The position numbers and the translations under genes are program-made. This document shows positions 8,894 through 17,515 of a DNA stretch of 64,000 bases, piece after piece; positions within the stretch are counted from its first letter, which is position 1, and every line of letters starts with the position of its first letter. The stretch spans positions 215,116-279,115 of the forward strand of contig NZ_SNWX01000002.1 in the NCBI RefSeq assembly GCF_004362045.1, given 5' to 3'. Origin of the DNA: Halanaerobium saccharolyticum (GTDB taxonomy: Bacteria > Bacillota > Halanaerobiia > Halanaerobiales > Halanaerobiaceae). The notes beneath the pieces are model-generated. The model ran no database searches and had not been told where the DNA came from. It worked only from the letters and a program-made list of their open reading frames with translations.

Positions 8894-9008
8894 ATTAATA
8901 GTCATAGTCTAGTCAATGCTGGTTATAGGCGGACAGATGGTCTTATTTATTTTATTAAATTTTATTCAAATTTTCGATCTGAAAAATCAGAAAGAAAGGA
9001 GTGGTTTC

Positions 9009-10340
9009 TTGCTCTTATTAACCAACGGAACAGTAATTACTCATGACGAAGATAATCGAGTTATTAAAAATGGAGCAGTTTTAATTGAGGGAGAAGAAAT
9101 TAAGGCTTTAGGAGAATCTGAGCTTTTAAAATCAAAGTATCCGGAAGCAGAAGTTAAAGATGTTCAGGGCAAAATTATTATGCCGGGAATGATCAATACT
9201 CACATGCATATCTACAGCACCTTTGCCCGGGGCATGGATTTAAAAACTGAGCAGCCGCCCCGACATTTTTTAGAAATTCTGGAGAAAATGTGGTGGCGGG
9301 TAGACAGCACATTAAAAGCAGATGATATTTATTACAGTGCTCTTTATGCCTTTCTGACAGGACTAAAACAGGGTGTGACCTCTGTTTTTGACCACCATGC
9401 AAGCTACGGACAGGTAAGTTATTCGCTTGATCTGGTAGCTAAAGCAGTGGAGGAACTGGGTATTAGAGCTGATCTCTGTTATGAGATTTCTGACCGCAAT
9501 GGTCAGGAGCAGTCTCAGGCAGCGGTTAAAGAAACTGAGAAATTTTTAAAGAAGATTAGGGAGAAAAATTCAAATCATTTAAATGGTAGAATTGGATTAC
9601 ATGCTTCATTTACCTTAGAAGATGAGACTTTAGAGCAAGTTTCAGCCCTGGCCGATGAATTAGACAGCAGTTTCCATATTCATGTAGCTGAAGGACGAAC
9701 TGATTTAGAAGACAGCCGGCTCCGCGGTTACAATGGAGCGGTTAAGCGTCTTGATCAGTACAATATCTGGCGGCCGGGAACTATTGCTGTTCACGGGGTC
9801 CATCTGCAGGAAGGTGAGCTGGAGATTTTAAGAGACAATGATTGTTATCTGATTAATAATCCGGAATCCAATATGGGAAATGCGGTAGGAGCAGCACCCT
9901 TAAAGCAAGCTCTGGACAAAGGTCTCAAAGTTGGACTGGGTACAGATGGTTATACAACTGATATGTTTGAGAGCATCAAGGTTGCTAATTTAATGCTCAA
10001 ACATCAGAATCGAGATCCCCGTCTGGGCTGGACTGAAATTCCCCAGATGGTTTTTAAGACAAATGCAAAGCTGGCCAGTGAGAGCTTTGGCACTCAGCTT
10101 GGTGTTTTAAAAGAGGGGGCAGCTGCAGACATTATTGTAGTTGATTACAGCCCGCCAACGGAAATAAATAGTGATAATACTTATGCCCACATCTTATTTG
10201 GAATCAATGGCGGCATGGTTGAGACAACAATTGTTAATGGTAAAATATTAATGGAAAATCGGGAGGTGCAGGTAGTTGATGATCAGAAAATCACCCATGA
10301 AACAAGAGAACAGGCAGACGATTTCTGGAGCAGATTTTGA
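9009..10340 (+). CDS. ssnA: SsnA, putative aminohydrolase of selenium/purine metabolism
   Basis: A 443-residue amidohydrolase matching the SsnA family, which in E. coli and clostridia travels with selenium-associated molybdenum hydroxylases and anaerobic purine breakdown genes. Metal ligands are H65 and H67 (NTHMHIYS), with later FHIHVAEG, AVHGVHL and GLGTDGYTTD. HFLEILEKMWWR is a family hallmark. The chosen start is TTG at 9009 with AAGGAGTG before it. An upstream ATG at 8916 would add 31 hydrophobic residues that do not match the family. It overlaps the next gene by about 60 bases. The exact reaction is not settled; a ring-opening or deamination step on a purine product is plausible. Confidence 0.88.
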   Translation: MLLLTNGTVITHDEDNRVIKNGAVLIEGEEIKALGESELLKSKYPEAEVKDVQGKIIMPGMINTHMHIYSTFARGMDLKTEQPPRHFLEILEKMWWRVDSTLKADDIYYSALYAFLTGLKQGVTSVFDHHASYGQVSYSLDLVAKAVEELGIRADLCYEISDRNGQEQSQAAVKETEKFLKKIREKNSNHLNGRIGLHASFTLEDETLEQVSALADELDSSFHIHVAEGRTDLEDSRLRGYNGAVKRLDQYNIWRPGTIAVHGVHLQEGELEILRDNDCYLINNPESNMGNAVGAAPLKQALDKGLKVGLGTDGYTTDMFESIKVANLMLKHQNRDPRLGWTEIPQMVFKTNAKLASESFGTQLGVLKEGAAADIIVVDYSPPTEINSDNTYAHILFGINGGMVETTIVNGKILMENREVQVVDDQKITHETREQADDFWSRF

Positions 10341-11190
10341 GGAATATTTTCAGCCTCAGAATTTAGAGAAGGCTCTGGAAATTAAAGCAGAATATTCGGA
10401 CCAGATTGAGGTGGCAGCAGGTACTACAGATTTGCTGGTAGCAAATTATGAGCAGCTGCATCAAATTAAAAATTGGCTGGATCTGGATAAAATAGATGAA
10501 CTGCGCAAAATTGAAATTTTGGAGAATGAGCTGCATATAGGAGCAATGGTAACTCATCTGCAGCTGATGAAATCAGATTTGATTAAAGAAAAATTGGCGG
10601 TTCTGGCTGCAGCAGCTGAAGATGTTGGTTCACCACAAATTAGAAGCAGGGGTACAATTGGCGGCAATATCTGTACTTCTTCACCAGCAGGAGATCTCCT
10701 GGCTCCTCTTTTAAGCTATGAGGCCAGCTTTAAACTTCAGAAAGCAGGAGCAGAAAGAATTGTGAGAGCTGAAGACTTTTTTACCGGGCCAAAAAGAAAT
10801 TTAATGGAAGCTGATGAACTTTTAACAGAAATCATTATTCCGCTGACGGAAAACGAACGCGAAGGTGCCTGGGTTAAAGTTGGACGCCGCAAGGCTCTCG
10901 TTATTTCTACCCTGACTCTTTCGGTAGTGCTGGAATTTGAAGCTGATAAGATAATCGAAGCTGGAATAGCTCTGGGTTCTGTTGCCCCAACACCGATCAG
11001 GTTGTGGGAAGTTGGAGAGCTGATGCTCGGAAGCAGCTTAACAGAACTGGATTACAAACAGCTGGGCCAGGAAGTCAAAGCCCGGATTAATCCCATTGAT
11101 GATTTAAGAGGTACCAGAGAATACAGAGAAGATGTAGCAGCTGATGTAATGGTCAGAGCTTTAAATGAGATTGAAAGGAAAAGGGGGTGA
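10279..11190 (+). CDS. Second molybdenum hydroxylase, FAD subunit (YgfM/NdhF-like)
   Basis: A 303-residue FAD-binding subunit. The motif VAAGTTDLLV is near residue 45 and IRSRGTIGGNICTSSPAGD near 122, both FAD contacts. ATG at 10279 follows GGAGGTG at 10262-10268 inside the end of ssnA; a TTG at 10276 and an ATG at 10297 are alternatives. It resembles the FAD subunits that accompany SsnA (YgfM) and the 33-kDa NdhF of nicotinate dehydrogenase. It is coupled to the iron-sulfur gene 7 bases downstream. Confidence 0.86.
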   Translation: MIRKSPMKQENRQTISGADFEEYFQPQNLEKALEIKAEYSDQIEVAAGTTDLLVANYEQLHQIKNWLDLDKIDELRKIEILENELHIGAMVTHLQLMKSDLIKEKLAVLAAAAEDVGSPQIRSRGTIGGNICTSSPAGDLLAPLLSYEASFKLQKAGAERIVRAEDFFTGPKRNLMEADELLTEIIIPLTENEREGAWVKVGRRKALVISTLTLSVVLEFEADKIIEAGIALGSVAPTPIRLWEVGELMLGSSLTELDYKQLGQEVKARINPIDDLRGTREYREDVAADVMVRALNEIERKRG

Positions 11191-11197
11191 GCAGCTG

Positions 11198-11683
11198 ATG
11201 CAGATTACATTTACAGTTAATGGAGAAGAAAGAGAATTGGAAGTTACTCCCTATACCAGGCTGCTCGATTTATTGAGAGAAGATCTCGGCTTAACAGGAG
11301 TTAAAGAAGGCTGTGGTAAAGGTGAGTGCGGAGCCTGTACAGTAATTATGAATGGAGAACTAACAGCTTCCTGTCTGGTTCCAGCTCCCCAGGCAGACCA
11401 GGCAGAGATTCTAACGGTAGAAGGATTGGGAACAAGGGATGATCTACATCCAATTCAGGAATCATTTGTGGAAGCAGGAGCAGTTCAATGCGGCTACTGT
11501 ATTCCCGGTATGATATTAGCAGGAAAAAGATTGCTGGATGAGAATCCTCAGCCAACAGAAAAAGAAGTACGCTATGGATTATCCGGTAATATCTGCCGCT
11601 GTACCGGTTATGCGAAGATTATCGATGCTGTAATGATGGCAGCAGATAAACTTGCAGTCGAAGGAAGTGATAGTAATGACTGA
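11198..11683 (+). CDS. Second molybdenum hydroxylase, [2Fe-2S] subunit
   Basis: A 161-residue two-cluster iron-sulfur subunit. The first cluster is ligated by C39, C44, C47 and C59, the second by C98, C101, C133 and C135; all are present. ATG at 11198 is chosen because AGGGGGTGA lies 8 bases upstream and the protein then begins MQITFTVNGE as in the family. The longer frame from 11165 adds a basic non-homologous tail. It overlaps the next gene by 8 bases. It is clearly divergent from the copy at 6241 (for example CGYCIPG against CGFCTPG), so the two complexes are not a recent duplication. Confidence 0.92.
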   Translation: MQITFTVNGEERELEVTPYTRLLDLLREDLGLTGVKEGCGKGECGACTVIMNGELTASCLVPAPQADQAEILTVEGLGTRDDLHPIQESFVEAGAVQCGYCIPGMILAGKRLLDENPQPTEKEVRYGLSGNICRCTGYAKIIDAVMMAADKLAVEGSDSND

Positions 11684-13022
11684 TCAGAATAAAAGAATTA
11701 AGGATTATTTCTGTAAACATACAACCCGCTGTACAATTGAAGGAGTTAAAAAAAGCAAGCGTTTTGTGGGCCATGATGTATTGAAGGCAGATGCCTGGGA
11801 CAAGGTGACTGGAGAAGCAGTTTATCCTGATGATATATTTTTCGATGATCTGCTTTACGTTAAAATTAAAAGAGCAGTCCATCCCCATGCTATTTTAAAA
11901 GATATAGATATTTCGCAGGCTAAAAAAGTAGAGGGTGTAGTTGATATTGTTATTGCCGAAGATATTCCGGATGTCAGACAGTTTGGTCTGATTATCAGAG
12001 ATCAACCCGTTTTAATTGCGCCCGGAGAAAAGATGCGCTATATGGGAGATCCGCTGGCGATAGTTGTTGCTGAGACAAAGGAAGCAGCTAAAAAAGCAAG
12101 GGATCTAATTAAAGTAAAGGTGGAAGAATTAGAAGTTATCACCGACCCCTTCCGGGCGATGGAGGATGATGCTCCGGATATTCATCCAGATGGAAATATT
12201 GTAATCACCCATCATTTAAATCGGGGTGATGTTGATGAGGCTTTTAAAAATTCAGCAATAGTTGAAGAAAATCGCTATCAAACTCAATTTATCGATCAGC
12301 TGCCGATGCAGAATGAAGCCGGAGTTGCTCTCTACGATGAGCGTCGGGGAGTAATTAATATCTGGGCTGCAACTCAGTGGCTGCATGATACTCAGGCCGA
12401 TGTTGCTCAGTCTTTAAGATTATCAAAAGATCAAATTAGAATTATTCAGCCTACAATTGGTGGCGCCTTTGGGAAAAAAGAGGATGTTTCGGTTCATATT
12501 CATCTGGCTATTGCAGCAATGAGGACCGGGAGACCGGTTAAGCTCTGTTTTACCAGAGAAGAATCGATGATTACTCAATCCAAACGGCATCCAATTACAA
12601 TTATCAATAAAACTGGTGTGGACCGTGATGGCTATTTAACCGCCTGGGAAACCAAATTTATTGGAGACACCGGAGCCTATGCTTCCAGTGGACCGGCAGT
12701 TGTGCACAAGGGAATGTACCATGCAACAGGACCCTATAACTGTCCCAATTTACGTGGTGTCTCCCATGCAGTTTATACCAATAATACCTATGCTGGTGCG
12801 ATGCGCGGTTTTGGTACTGCTCAGGGAGCTTTTGCCTATGAACAGCAGATGGATATTCTGGCAGAAAAGTTAAGTATAGATCCGGCAGAATTTAGACTCA
12901 AAAACATCTATCAAAAAGATTCGATTACTCCTAACGGTCAGCAGCTTACTCACAGTGTAAATGCAGAAGAAACAATCAAAAGAGTGATGGAGCTCAGTGA
13001 CTGGAAAGGGGGCAGAAAATAA
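11676..13022 (+). CDS. Second molybdenum hydroxylase, large half of split Mo subunit (NdhL-like)
   Basis: 448 residues covering only the N-terminal half of a normal molybdopterin subunit: hammerhead domain at about 35-140, then the first cofactor-binding domain with GGAFGKKEDV near 265 and MRGFGTAQ near 370. It stops at TAA where a single-chain family member would continue into the second cofactor domain. The second half is the next gene, starting in the overlap TAATG. The same division (50-kDa and 37-kDa chains) is known from Eubacterium barkeri nicotinate dehydrogenase, a selenium-dependent molybdenum hydroxylase. ATG 11676 has the site AAGGAAGTGA. Substrate unknown; purine is favoured by context, nicotinate by architecture. 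Confidence 0.87.
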   Translation: MTDQNKRIKDYFCKHTTRCTIEGVKKSKRFVGHDVLKADAWDKVTGEAVYPDDIFFDDLLYVKIKRAVHPHAILKDIDISQAKKVEGVVDIVIAEDIPDVRQFGLIIRDQPVLIAPGEKMRYMGDPLAIVVAETKEAAKKARDLIKVKVEELEVITDPFRAMEDDAPDIHPDGNIVITHHLNRGDVDEAFKNSAIVEENRYQTQFIDQLPMQNEAGVALYDERRGVINIWAATQWLHDTQADVAQSLRLSKDQIRIIQPTIGGAFGKKEDVSVHIHLAIAAMRTGRPVKLCFTREESMITQSKRHPITIINKTGVDRDGYLTAWETKFIGDTGAYASSGPAVVHKGMYHATGPYNCPNLRGVSHAVYTNNTYAGAMRGFGTAQGAFAYEQQMDILAEKLSIDPAEFRLKNIYQKDSITPNGQQLTHSVNAEETIKRVMELSDWKGGRK

Positions 13023-14023
13023 TGAAAAAATTTGGACGCGGACTGGCAACAATTATGTTTGGATTTGGTTATGGTGAGGGTTTTCCTGACCATTCTATTG
13101 CCTCAATTGAAATTAAAGAAGATGAGCGGATAGTTATCAGAACAGCTGCAGCCGATGTTGGGCAGGGAGTTATTACAACTGTGATTCAGATTGCAGCAGA
13201 GATTTTAAGAATAAATCCAAACTATTTTGAAGTGGTTCAGGGTGATACCCATAAAACTAAAAACTCAGGTTCAACCTCTGCTACCCGGCAGACCTATTTT
13301 ACCGGTAATGCAGTTAAAAAAGCAGCCGAAGATCTGCTGGCTAATCTATACCACTACGGCAGTTTAGAATTTCGCAGCAACCATCCTGAAATTGCAATTG
13401 AGGATGGAAAAATCTATATGTATGATGACCCGGACGATTATATTAGCTACTGGGAAATGGCAGAAAGAGTTAGAGAAAGAGGTAAAAAATTAGAAGCAGA
13501 AGGAAGTTTCTTTCCTGTAACCTACAGTCCTGATCAAAATGGTCAGGCAGACAAAGTCTATGTAGCCTATACTTTCCTCTCTCAGGTGATTGATATTGAA
13601 ATTGATACAGATACCGGAACAATTGATCTCCTGGATGTTTATACAGCTGTTGACCTTGGTAAAGCAATTAATCCCAAAAATGTTGAAGGCCAGATTGAAG
13701 GTGGAACTGTTCAGGGACTGGGAATGGGAATGATGGAAGACCAGGTGATTCGCAATGGTAAAACACTCAATGCAGGCATGACAGATTATCTGGTGCCGAC
13801 AAGTGTTGATATTCCCAAATTCAAGCACTATCTGGTTGAAGAAGAGGATTCTGAAGGACCGTTTGGAGCCAAAGGAGTTGGGGAACCGACTTTAATTGCT
13901 GCTGCCCCGGCACTGGCCAATGCTGTTTATGATGCAATCGGAGTTAGATTTTTTGATTTACCGATTAGTCCCTCAAAGATCAAAAAGGCTTTAAAAGAGA
14001 AAGAAAAGGAAGAAAATAGTTAA
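13022..14023 (+). CDS. Second molybdenum hydroxylase, small half of split Mo subunit (NdhM-like)
   Basis: 333 residues forming the second cofactor-binding domain. It opens with GRGLATIMFGFGYGEGF, has DVGQGVITTVIQIAAE near 41 (cofactor loop) and GSTSATRQT near 82, and carries the catalytic glutamate at about E288 in GVGEPTLI. The ATG overlaps the TAA of the large half by one base, and GGGGGC lies just upstream, so this is a true translationally coupled gene and not a frameshift remnant. With the preceding three genes it completes a four-chain FAD-FeS-MoL-MoM hydroxylase. Confidence 0.87.
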   Translation: MKKFGRGLATIMFGFGYGEGFPDHSIASIEIKEDERIVIRTAAADVGQGVITTVIQIAAEILRINPNYFEVVQGDTHKTKNSGSTSATRQTYFTGNAVKKAAEDLLANLYHYGSLEFRSNHPEIAIEDGKIYMYDDPDDYISYWEMAERVRERGKKLEAEGSFFPVTYSPDQNGQADKVYVAYTFLSQVIDIEIDTDTGTIDLLDVYTAVDLGKAINPKNVEGQIEGGTVQGLGMGMMEDQVIRNGKTLNAGMTDYLVPTSVDIPKFKHYLVEEEDSEGPFGAKGVGEPTLIAAAPALANAVYDAIGVRFFDLPISPSKIKKALKEKEKEENS

Positions 14024-14159
14024 AGCCAGAGATTTACCTGAGATCATCCCCGCTCATTGACATAAGCGAAACTTTCTCGGCTAAATTCGGTAAGTTAACT
14101 GAAAGCAGATAAACCAGTCGAAATTAGAGCAATTAAATATAAATAGGAGAGTGAAGAAA

Positions 14160-15245
14160 ATGGCTGATTTAAGTGTTAAATTGTTTGACTTTACACTAAA
14201 AAATCCGGTAATGCCGGCTGCTGGACCACCAATTAAAGATGCAAAAATGGCAGCGAAAGCAAAAGCTGGCGGCACAGGAGCAATTGTAACCAAGACTATT
14301 TCTACTAAAGCAGCAGAGGTTCCCCGGCCCAATATGGCCCAGACCAGAGGTGGTTTTATGAACACAGAGCTCTGGTCAGAAATGGGACCTGATCACTGGT
14401 TAGAAAACGAATATCCAAAAATTAAAGATTTGGGGCTGCCGGTAATCGTTGGTCTGGGCTACAGTGCTGAGCAGATTAGTGAACTGGTCAAAAAAACTGA
14501 AGCCTATGCTGATGCTTTTGAGCTGTCAACCCATTATTTAGGCAGTGATACTTCTCCGGTCGTAGAAAGTATCAAAGCTGCAAAAAAAGCCACTGATAAA
14601 CCGGTAATGGTTAAGCTCAGTCCGCAGATTGATATTCCCAAATTTGCCAGGGCTGCGGCAGAGGCTGGAGCAGATGGACTTGTTTTGATTAATTCATTTG
14701 GGCCAACCCTTGATTTTGATATAGACAGCGGCAGACCGCTGATGGGAAGTGCAGATGGTTATGGCTGGCTTTCCGGAGAAGCAATTTTTCCGCTGGCCTT
14801 AAGGGCAGTTTTCCAGGCTGTTCAGACTGTGGATATTCCTGTTTTAGCTGTTGGCGGAATTTCTACCGGAGCTGATGCAGTTAAGATGATCATGGCTGGA
14901 GCCCAGGCAGTACAGACCTGTACAGCCGCTATCCTGAAAGGTCCTCAGGTTTATGGTAAAATTGCAGAAGAAATTGATCAATATTTAGAAAAGCATGGTT
15001 ATCAGAATCTGGATCAGATCAGAGGTCTGGCTCAGAAGGCAGCTCCGGAAGCAGCAAATTACGAAACAAGGGTGCCTAAAATCAAAAGAGATAACTGTAC
15101 TGGCTGTAGACTCTGTATTATCAGCTGTGTTTATGATGCCAACTATTTAGATCAGGAAAATAGAATTGTGATCGATGCTGAAAAATGTGCCGGCTGCGGC
15201 CTCTGTGTTACCCGCTGTAACTTTGAAGCTCTGGCACTGGCATAA
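14160..15245 (+). CDS. Dihydroorotate dehydrogenase-fold protein with two 4Fe-4S clusters (PreA-like)
   Basis: 361 residues: an FMN-binding TIM barrel of the dihydroorotate/dihydropyrimidine dehydrogenase type (KNPVMPAAGPP at the N-terminus, VGGISTGADAVKMIMAGA near 235) followed by a ferredoxin-like tail with CTGCRLCIISC and CAGCGLCVTRC. PreA of E. coli dihydropyrimidine dehydrogenase has the same order. No PreT partner is present. ATG 14160 with AGGAGAG is preferred over GTG 14151. Its place between a purine hydroxylase and adenine deaminase suggests a reductive or electron-transfer step in nucleobase breakdown. That role is inference. Confidence 0.82.
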   Translation: MADLSVKLFDFTLKNPVMPAAGPPIKDAKMAAKAKAGGTGAIVTKTISTKAAEVPRPNMAQTRGGFMNTELWSEMGPDHWLENEYPKIKDLGLPVIVGLGYSAEQISELVKKTEAYADAFELSTHYLGSDTSPVVESIKAAKKATDKPVMVKLSPQIDIPKFARAAAEAGADGLVLINSFGPTLDFDIDSGRPLMGSADGYGWLSGEAIFPLALRAVFQAVQTVDIPVLAVGGISTGADAVKMIMAGAQAVQTCTAAILKGPQVYGKIAEEIDQYLEKHGYQNLDQIRGLAQKAAPEAANYETRVPKIKRDNCTGCRLCIISCVYDANYLDQENRIVIDAEKCAGCGLCVTRCNFEALALA

Positions 15246-15268
15246 TAGGATAGAGAAAGGGGGAGCTT

Positions 15269-17020
15269 ATGCTGAGAAAAGAATTACTAAAACAGGCCCG
15301 AGGACTGGAAAAAGCTGATAAAGTATTTAAAAATGCGGTAATTGTTGATGTGTTTAATGAACGATTAATCGAAAATGATATTGCAGTTGCAGATGGGATT
15401 ATCATTGGAATTGGTGATTATGAAGGAAAAGAAGAAATCGATCTGGGAGGGAGAATAGTTACTCCTGGCTTAATTGATGCTCATCTGCATCTGGAATCTT
15501 CAATGACCAATGTAGATGAGTTTGCCCGGGTGATTATTCCCCGGGGGACAACTACCATTGTAGCTGATCCCCACGAAATTGCCAATGTAGCAGGTTTAAC
15601 CGGGATTAAATACCTGCTGAAAGCCGGTAATTCTCAGCCCTGGAATTTTAATCTGATGCTCCCTTCCTGTGTGCCAGCTTCTAAATTTGAAAATTCAGGG
15701 GCTAAACTTTCGGCAGCTGATCTCAAGACATTAATTGATGAAAAGGGCATTTTTGGGCTGGGAGAAGTGATGGATTTTCAGTCAGTAATTAATGGTGAGC
15801 CTGGAATCTGGGATAAAATTGAAATGGCTTCTGACTTATTTAAAGATGGTCATTCTCCAGGTTTATCGGAGAAAGATTTAAATGCCTATTTACTGGCAGA
15901 TATTAAAGCAGATCATGAGGCAACAACTGCTGCAGAAGCTTTAGAGAAGGTTTCTAAAGGAATGTATATTATGATCAGAGAAGGTTCGGTTACCAGAGAT
16001 TTAGTCAGCCTGCTGCCCGCTGTTAACAGCAGCAATTCTTCCCGATTCCTGTTTGCAACAGATGACAGACATCCGGGAGATCTGATCAGCGAAGGTCAGA
16101 TTGATTTTGCTGTCCGGAAGGCAATTCAGTATGGTCTTTCTCCTTTAAGAGCAGTTAAGATGGCGACAATTAATGCCGCTGAAGCTCTGGGGATGAAAAA
16201 ACTGGGAGCCATTGCCCCCGGTTATCAGGCAGATTTATTAGTTTTTGATAATTTAAGAGAATTTGAAGTAAAGAAAGTTTATAAGGATGGGCGTCTGGTC
16301 GCTGAAGACGGAACTTTGCTTAAATCAATTGATGATAAAATCTCCCTGGATCAAGAAGATTTTATGAATCAGGAAATTGAAGAAAAAATCTTTAACTCAA
16401 TCAGAGTTGGAGAAATTTCGGAAGCTGATTTTCTACTGCCGGCTGCCAGCAAATATAGGGTTATAGAACTGATCAAAGATCAGGTAGTAACTGGAGAGTC
16501 CCTTTATCAGACGGAGGCAGAATATGAGGAAGAACCGCCTGCAATCGAGCTGATTGGTCACAATCTGGTTAAACTGGCTGTTGTAGAAAGACACCACAAA
16601 ACCGGAAATGTTGGTCTGGGTCTGCTCCGCAATTTTGGCCTGCGTCAGGGGGCAATTGCAACTTCGATCGGACATGATGCTCACAATATAATTGTGGCAG
16701 GAGTGGGAGCTAAAGATATGGAGCTTGCTGTTAGAGAAATCGAAAAGATGCAGGGCGGCCTGGTGATAGTTGTTGACGGGAAAGTAAAAGCATCACTGGC
16801 TTTACCGGTAGCTGGATTAATGGCTGTTAAGTCGGTCAAAGAGGTTGCAAACTGCTTAAATAAAATGAGGGAAATCGCAAATGATCTGGGAGTTAGCAGG
16901 GATGGTCCTTTTATGACTTTATCCTTTATGGCCTTAACTGTAATTCCAGAACTCAAATTGACTGATCAGGGATTATTTGATGTTAATAAATTTGAAAAGG
17001 TTGAGTTGATTATAGAATGA
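15269..17020 (+). CDS. ade: Adenine deaminase
   Basis: Converts adenine to hypoxanthine and ammonia. 583 residues, the usual length of the bacterial Ade family. The binuclear metal site shows H72 and H74 in DAHLHLESS and ADPHEIANV near 100. FATDDRHPGDL near 265 carries a conserved acidic metal/substrate segment. The C-terminal Ade-specific domain (about 400-583) is complete, with IGHDAHNIIVAG near 470. The ATG has the strong site AAAGGGGG. It supplies hypoxanthine to the molybdenum hydroxylases and shares their direction, 23 bases after the PreA-like gene. Confidence 0.95.
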   Translation: MLRKELLKQARGLEKADKVFKNAVIVDVFNERLIENDIAVADGIIIGIGDYEGKEEIDLGGRIVTPGLIDAHLHLESSMTNVDEFARVIIPRGTTTIVADPHEIANVAGLTGIKYLLKAGNSQPWNFNLMLPSCVPASKFENSGAKLSAADLKTLIDEKGIFGLGEVMDFQSVINGEPGIWDKIEMASDLFKDGHSPGLSEKDLNAYLLADIKADHEATTAAEALEKVSKGMYIMIREGSVTRDLVSLLPAVNSSNSSRFLFATDDRHPGDLISEGQIDFAVRKAIQYGLSPLRAVKMATINAAEALGMKKLGAIAPGYQADLLVFDNLREFEVKKVYKDGRLVAEDGTLLKSIDDKISLDQEDFMNQEIEEKIFNSIRVGEISEADFLLPAASKYRVIELIKDQVVTGESLYQTEAEYEEEPPAIELIGHNLVKLAVVERHHKTGNVGLGLLRNFGLRQGAIATSIGHDAHNIIVAGVGAKDMELAVREIEKMQGGLVIVVDGKVKASLALPVAGLMAVKSVKEVANCLNKMREIANDLGVSRDGPFMTLSFMALTVIPELKLTDQGLFDVNKFEKVELIIE

Positions 17021-17080
17021 TTTAAAAGCCTATTTAAAATATTGTATTTATGTATTTCAGGAACTGATTTTAAAAGTTTA

Positions 17081-17109
17081 TTGACAAGCTGCTCAACATT
17101 ATCTATAAT
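17081..17109 (+). promoter_or_regulatory. Sigma-A promoter of the riboswitch transcript
   Basis: TTGACA at 17081-17086 and TATAAT at 17104-17109 with exactly 17 bases between: both hexamers are perfect. Transcription would begin about 70 bases before the riboswitch. Confidence 0.88.
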
Positions 17110-17186
17110 AATAGATGGAATTAAAATCAGCTCATTATTTTTAAAGATGTAAATAATTATAAATTTAATCTATAAATTTAAATAGG

Positions 17187-17253
17187 CCTCGTATAATTGT
17201 GATGATATGGTTCACAAGTTTCTAGTGTCAGCCGATAACTGACAACTATGAGG
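17187..17253 (+). ncRNA. Guanine-type purine riboswitch aptamer
   Basis: P1 pairs CCTCGTA (17187-17193) with TATGAGG (17247-17253). P2 is TTGTGA/TTCACAA with loop TGATATGG. J2/3 reads TTTCTAGT, P3 is GTCAG/CTGAC with loop CCGATAA, and J3/1 reads AACTATG. These match the purine aptamer, including the loop-loop partners. The specificity base in ACTATG is C, which indicates guanine or hypoxanthine rather than adenine. It lies upstream of a guanine/hypoxanthine permease gene. Confidence 0.93.
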
Positions 17254-17368
17254 GAAATAAATTAGTCTATCTGTTTTGAAAAAGGGAAATCTTTATCAAT
17301 TTTTAATGGATAAAGAAAGCAGTAGAGCTAATTTATACATGGAGTACATGTTTTATCTTGCGGATATA

Positions 17369-17425
17369 ACCCGTGAAGGTAGATTCCTCTTAGTTGAGGT
17401 CTCTATTTTTGCGGGTTTTTTTATT
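17369..17425 (+). terminator. Riboswitch expression-platform terminator
   Basis: ACCCG near 17369 pairs with CGGGT near 17412, enclosing a second stem CCTC/GAGG, and a run of seven Ts follows. It lies about 115 bases beyond the aptamer, so ligand binding should favour termination before the permease gene. Confidence 0.78.
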
Positions 17426-17515
17426 TTTGATAGATCAGAATTATGGGCGAAGGGCGGTGAAAACTTTAATTCAGTTTTAGATATCTAGATAAAAAATAAG
17501 GAGGGTATTTAATTA

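Larger units (their letters stand above)
17021..17515. other. 495-base leader region of the AzgA-type permease
   Basis: Holds a consensus promoter (17081-17109), a guanine riboswitch (17187-17253), an intermediate foldable stretch in which AAATTAG near 17258 can pair with CTAATTT near 17328, and a terminator (17369-17425). A 70-codon frame starting at 17276 lies across these RNA structures and is not credible as a gene. Confidence 0.8.

Noticed and set aside
13015..13030. Frameshift or pseudogene in the second molybdopterin subunit
   Set aside because: Both halves are full domains with intact active-site residues, a stop-start overlap and a ribosome site; the same division is known in nicotinate dehydrogenase.
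17276..17488. 70-codon frame downstream of the riboswitch
   Set aside because: It spans the terminator and intermediate RNA fold of the expression platform and resembles no protein.
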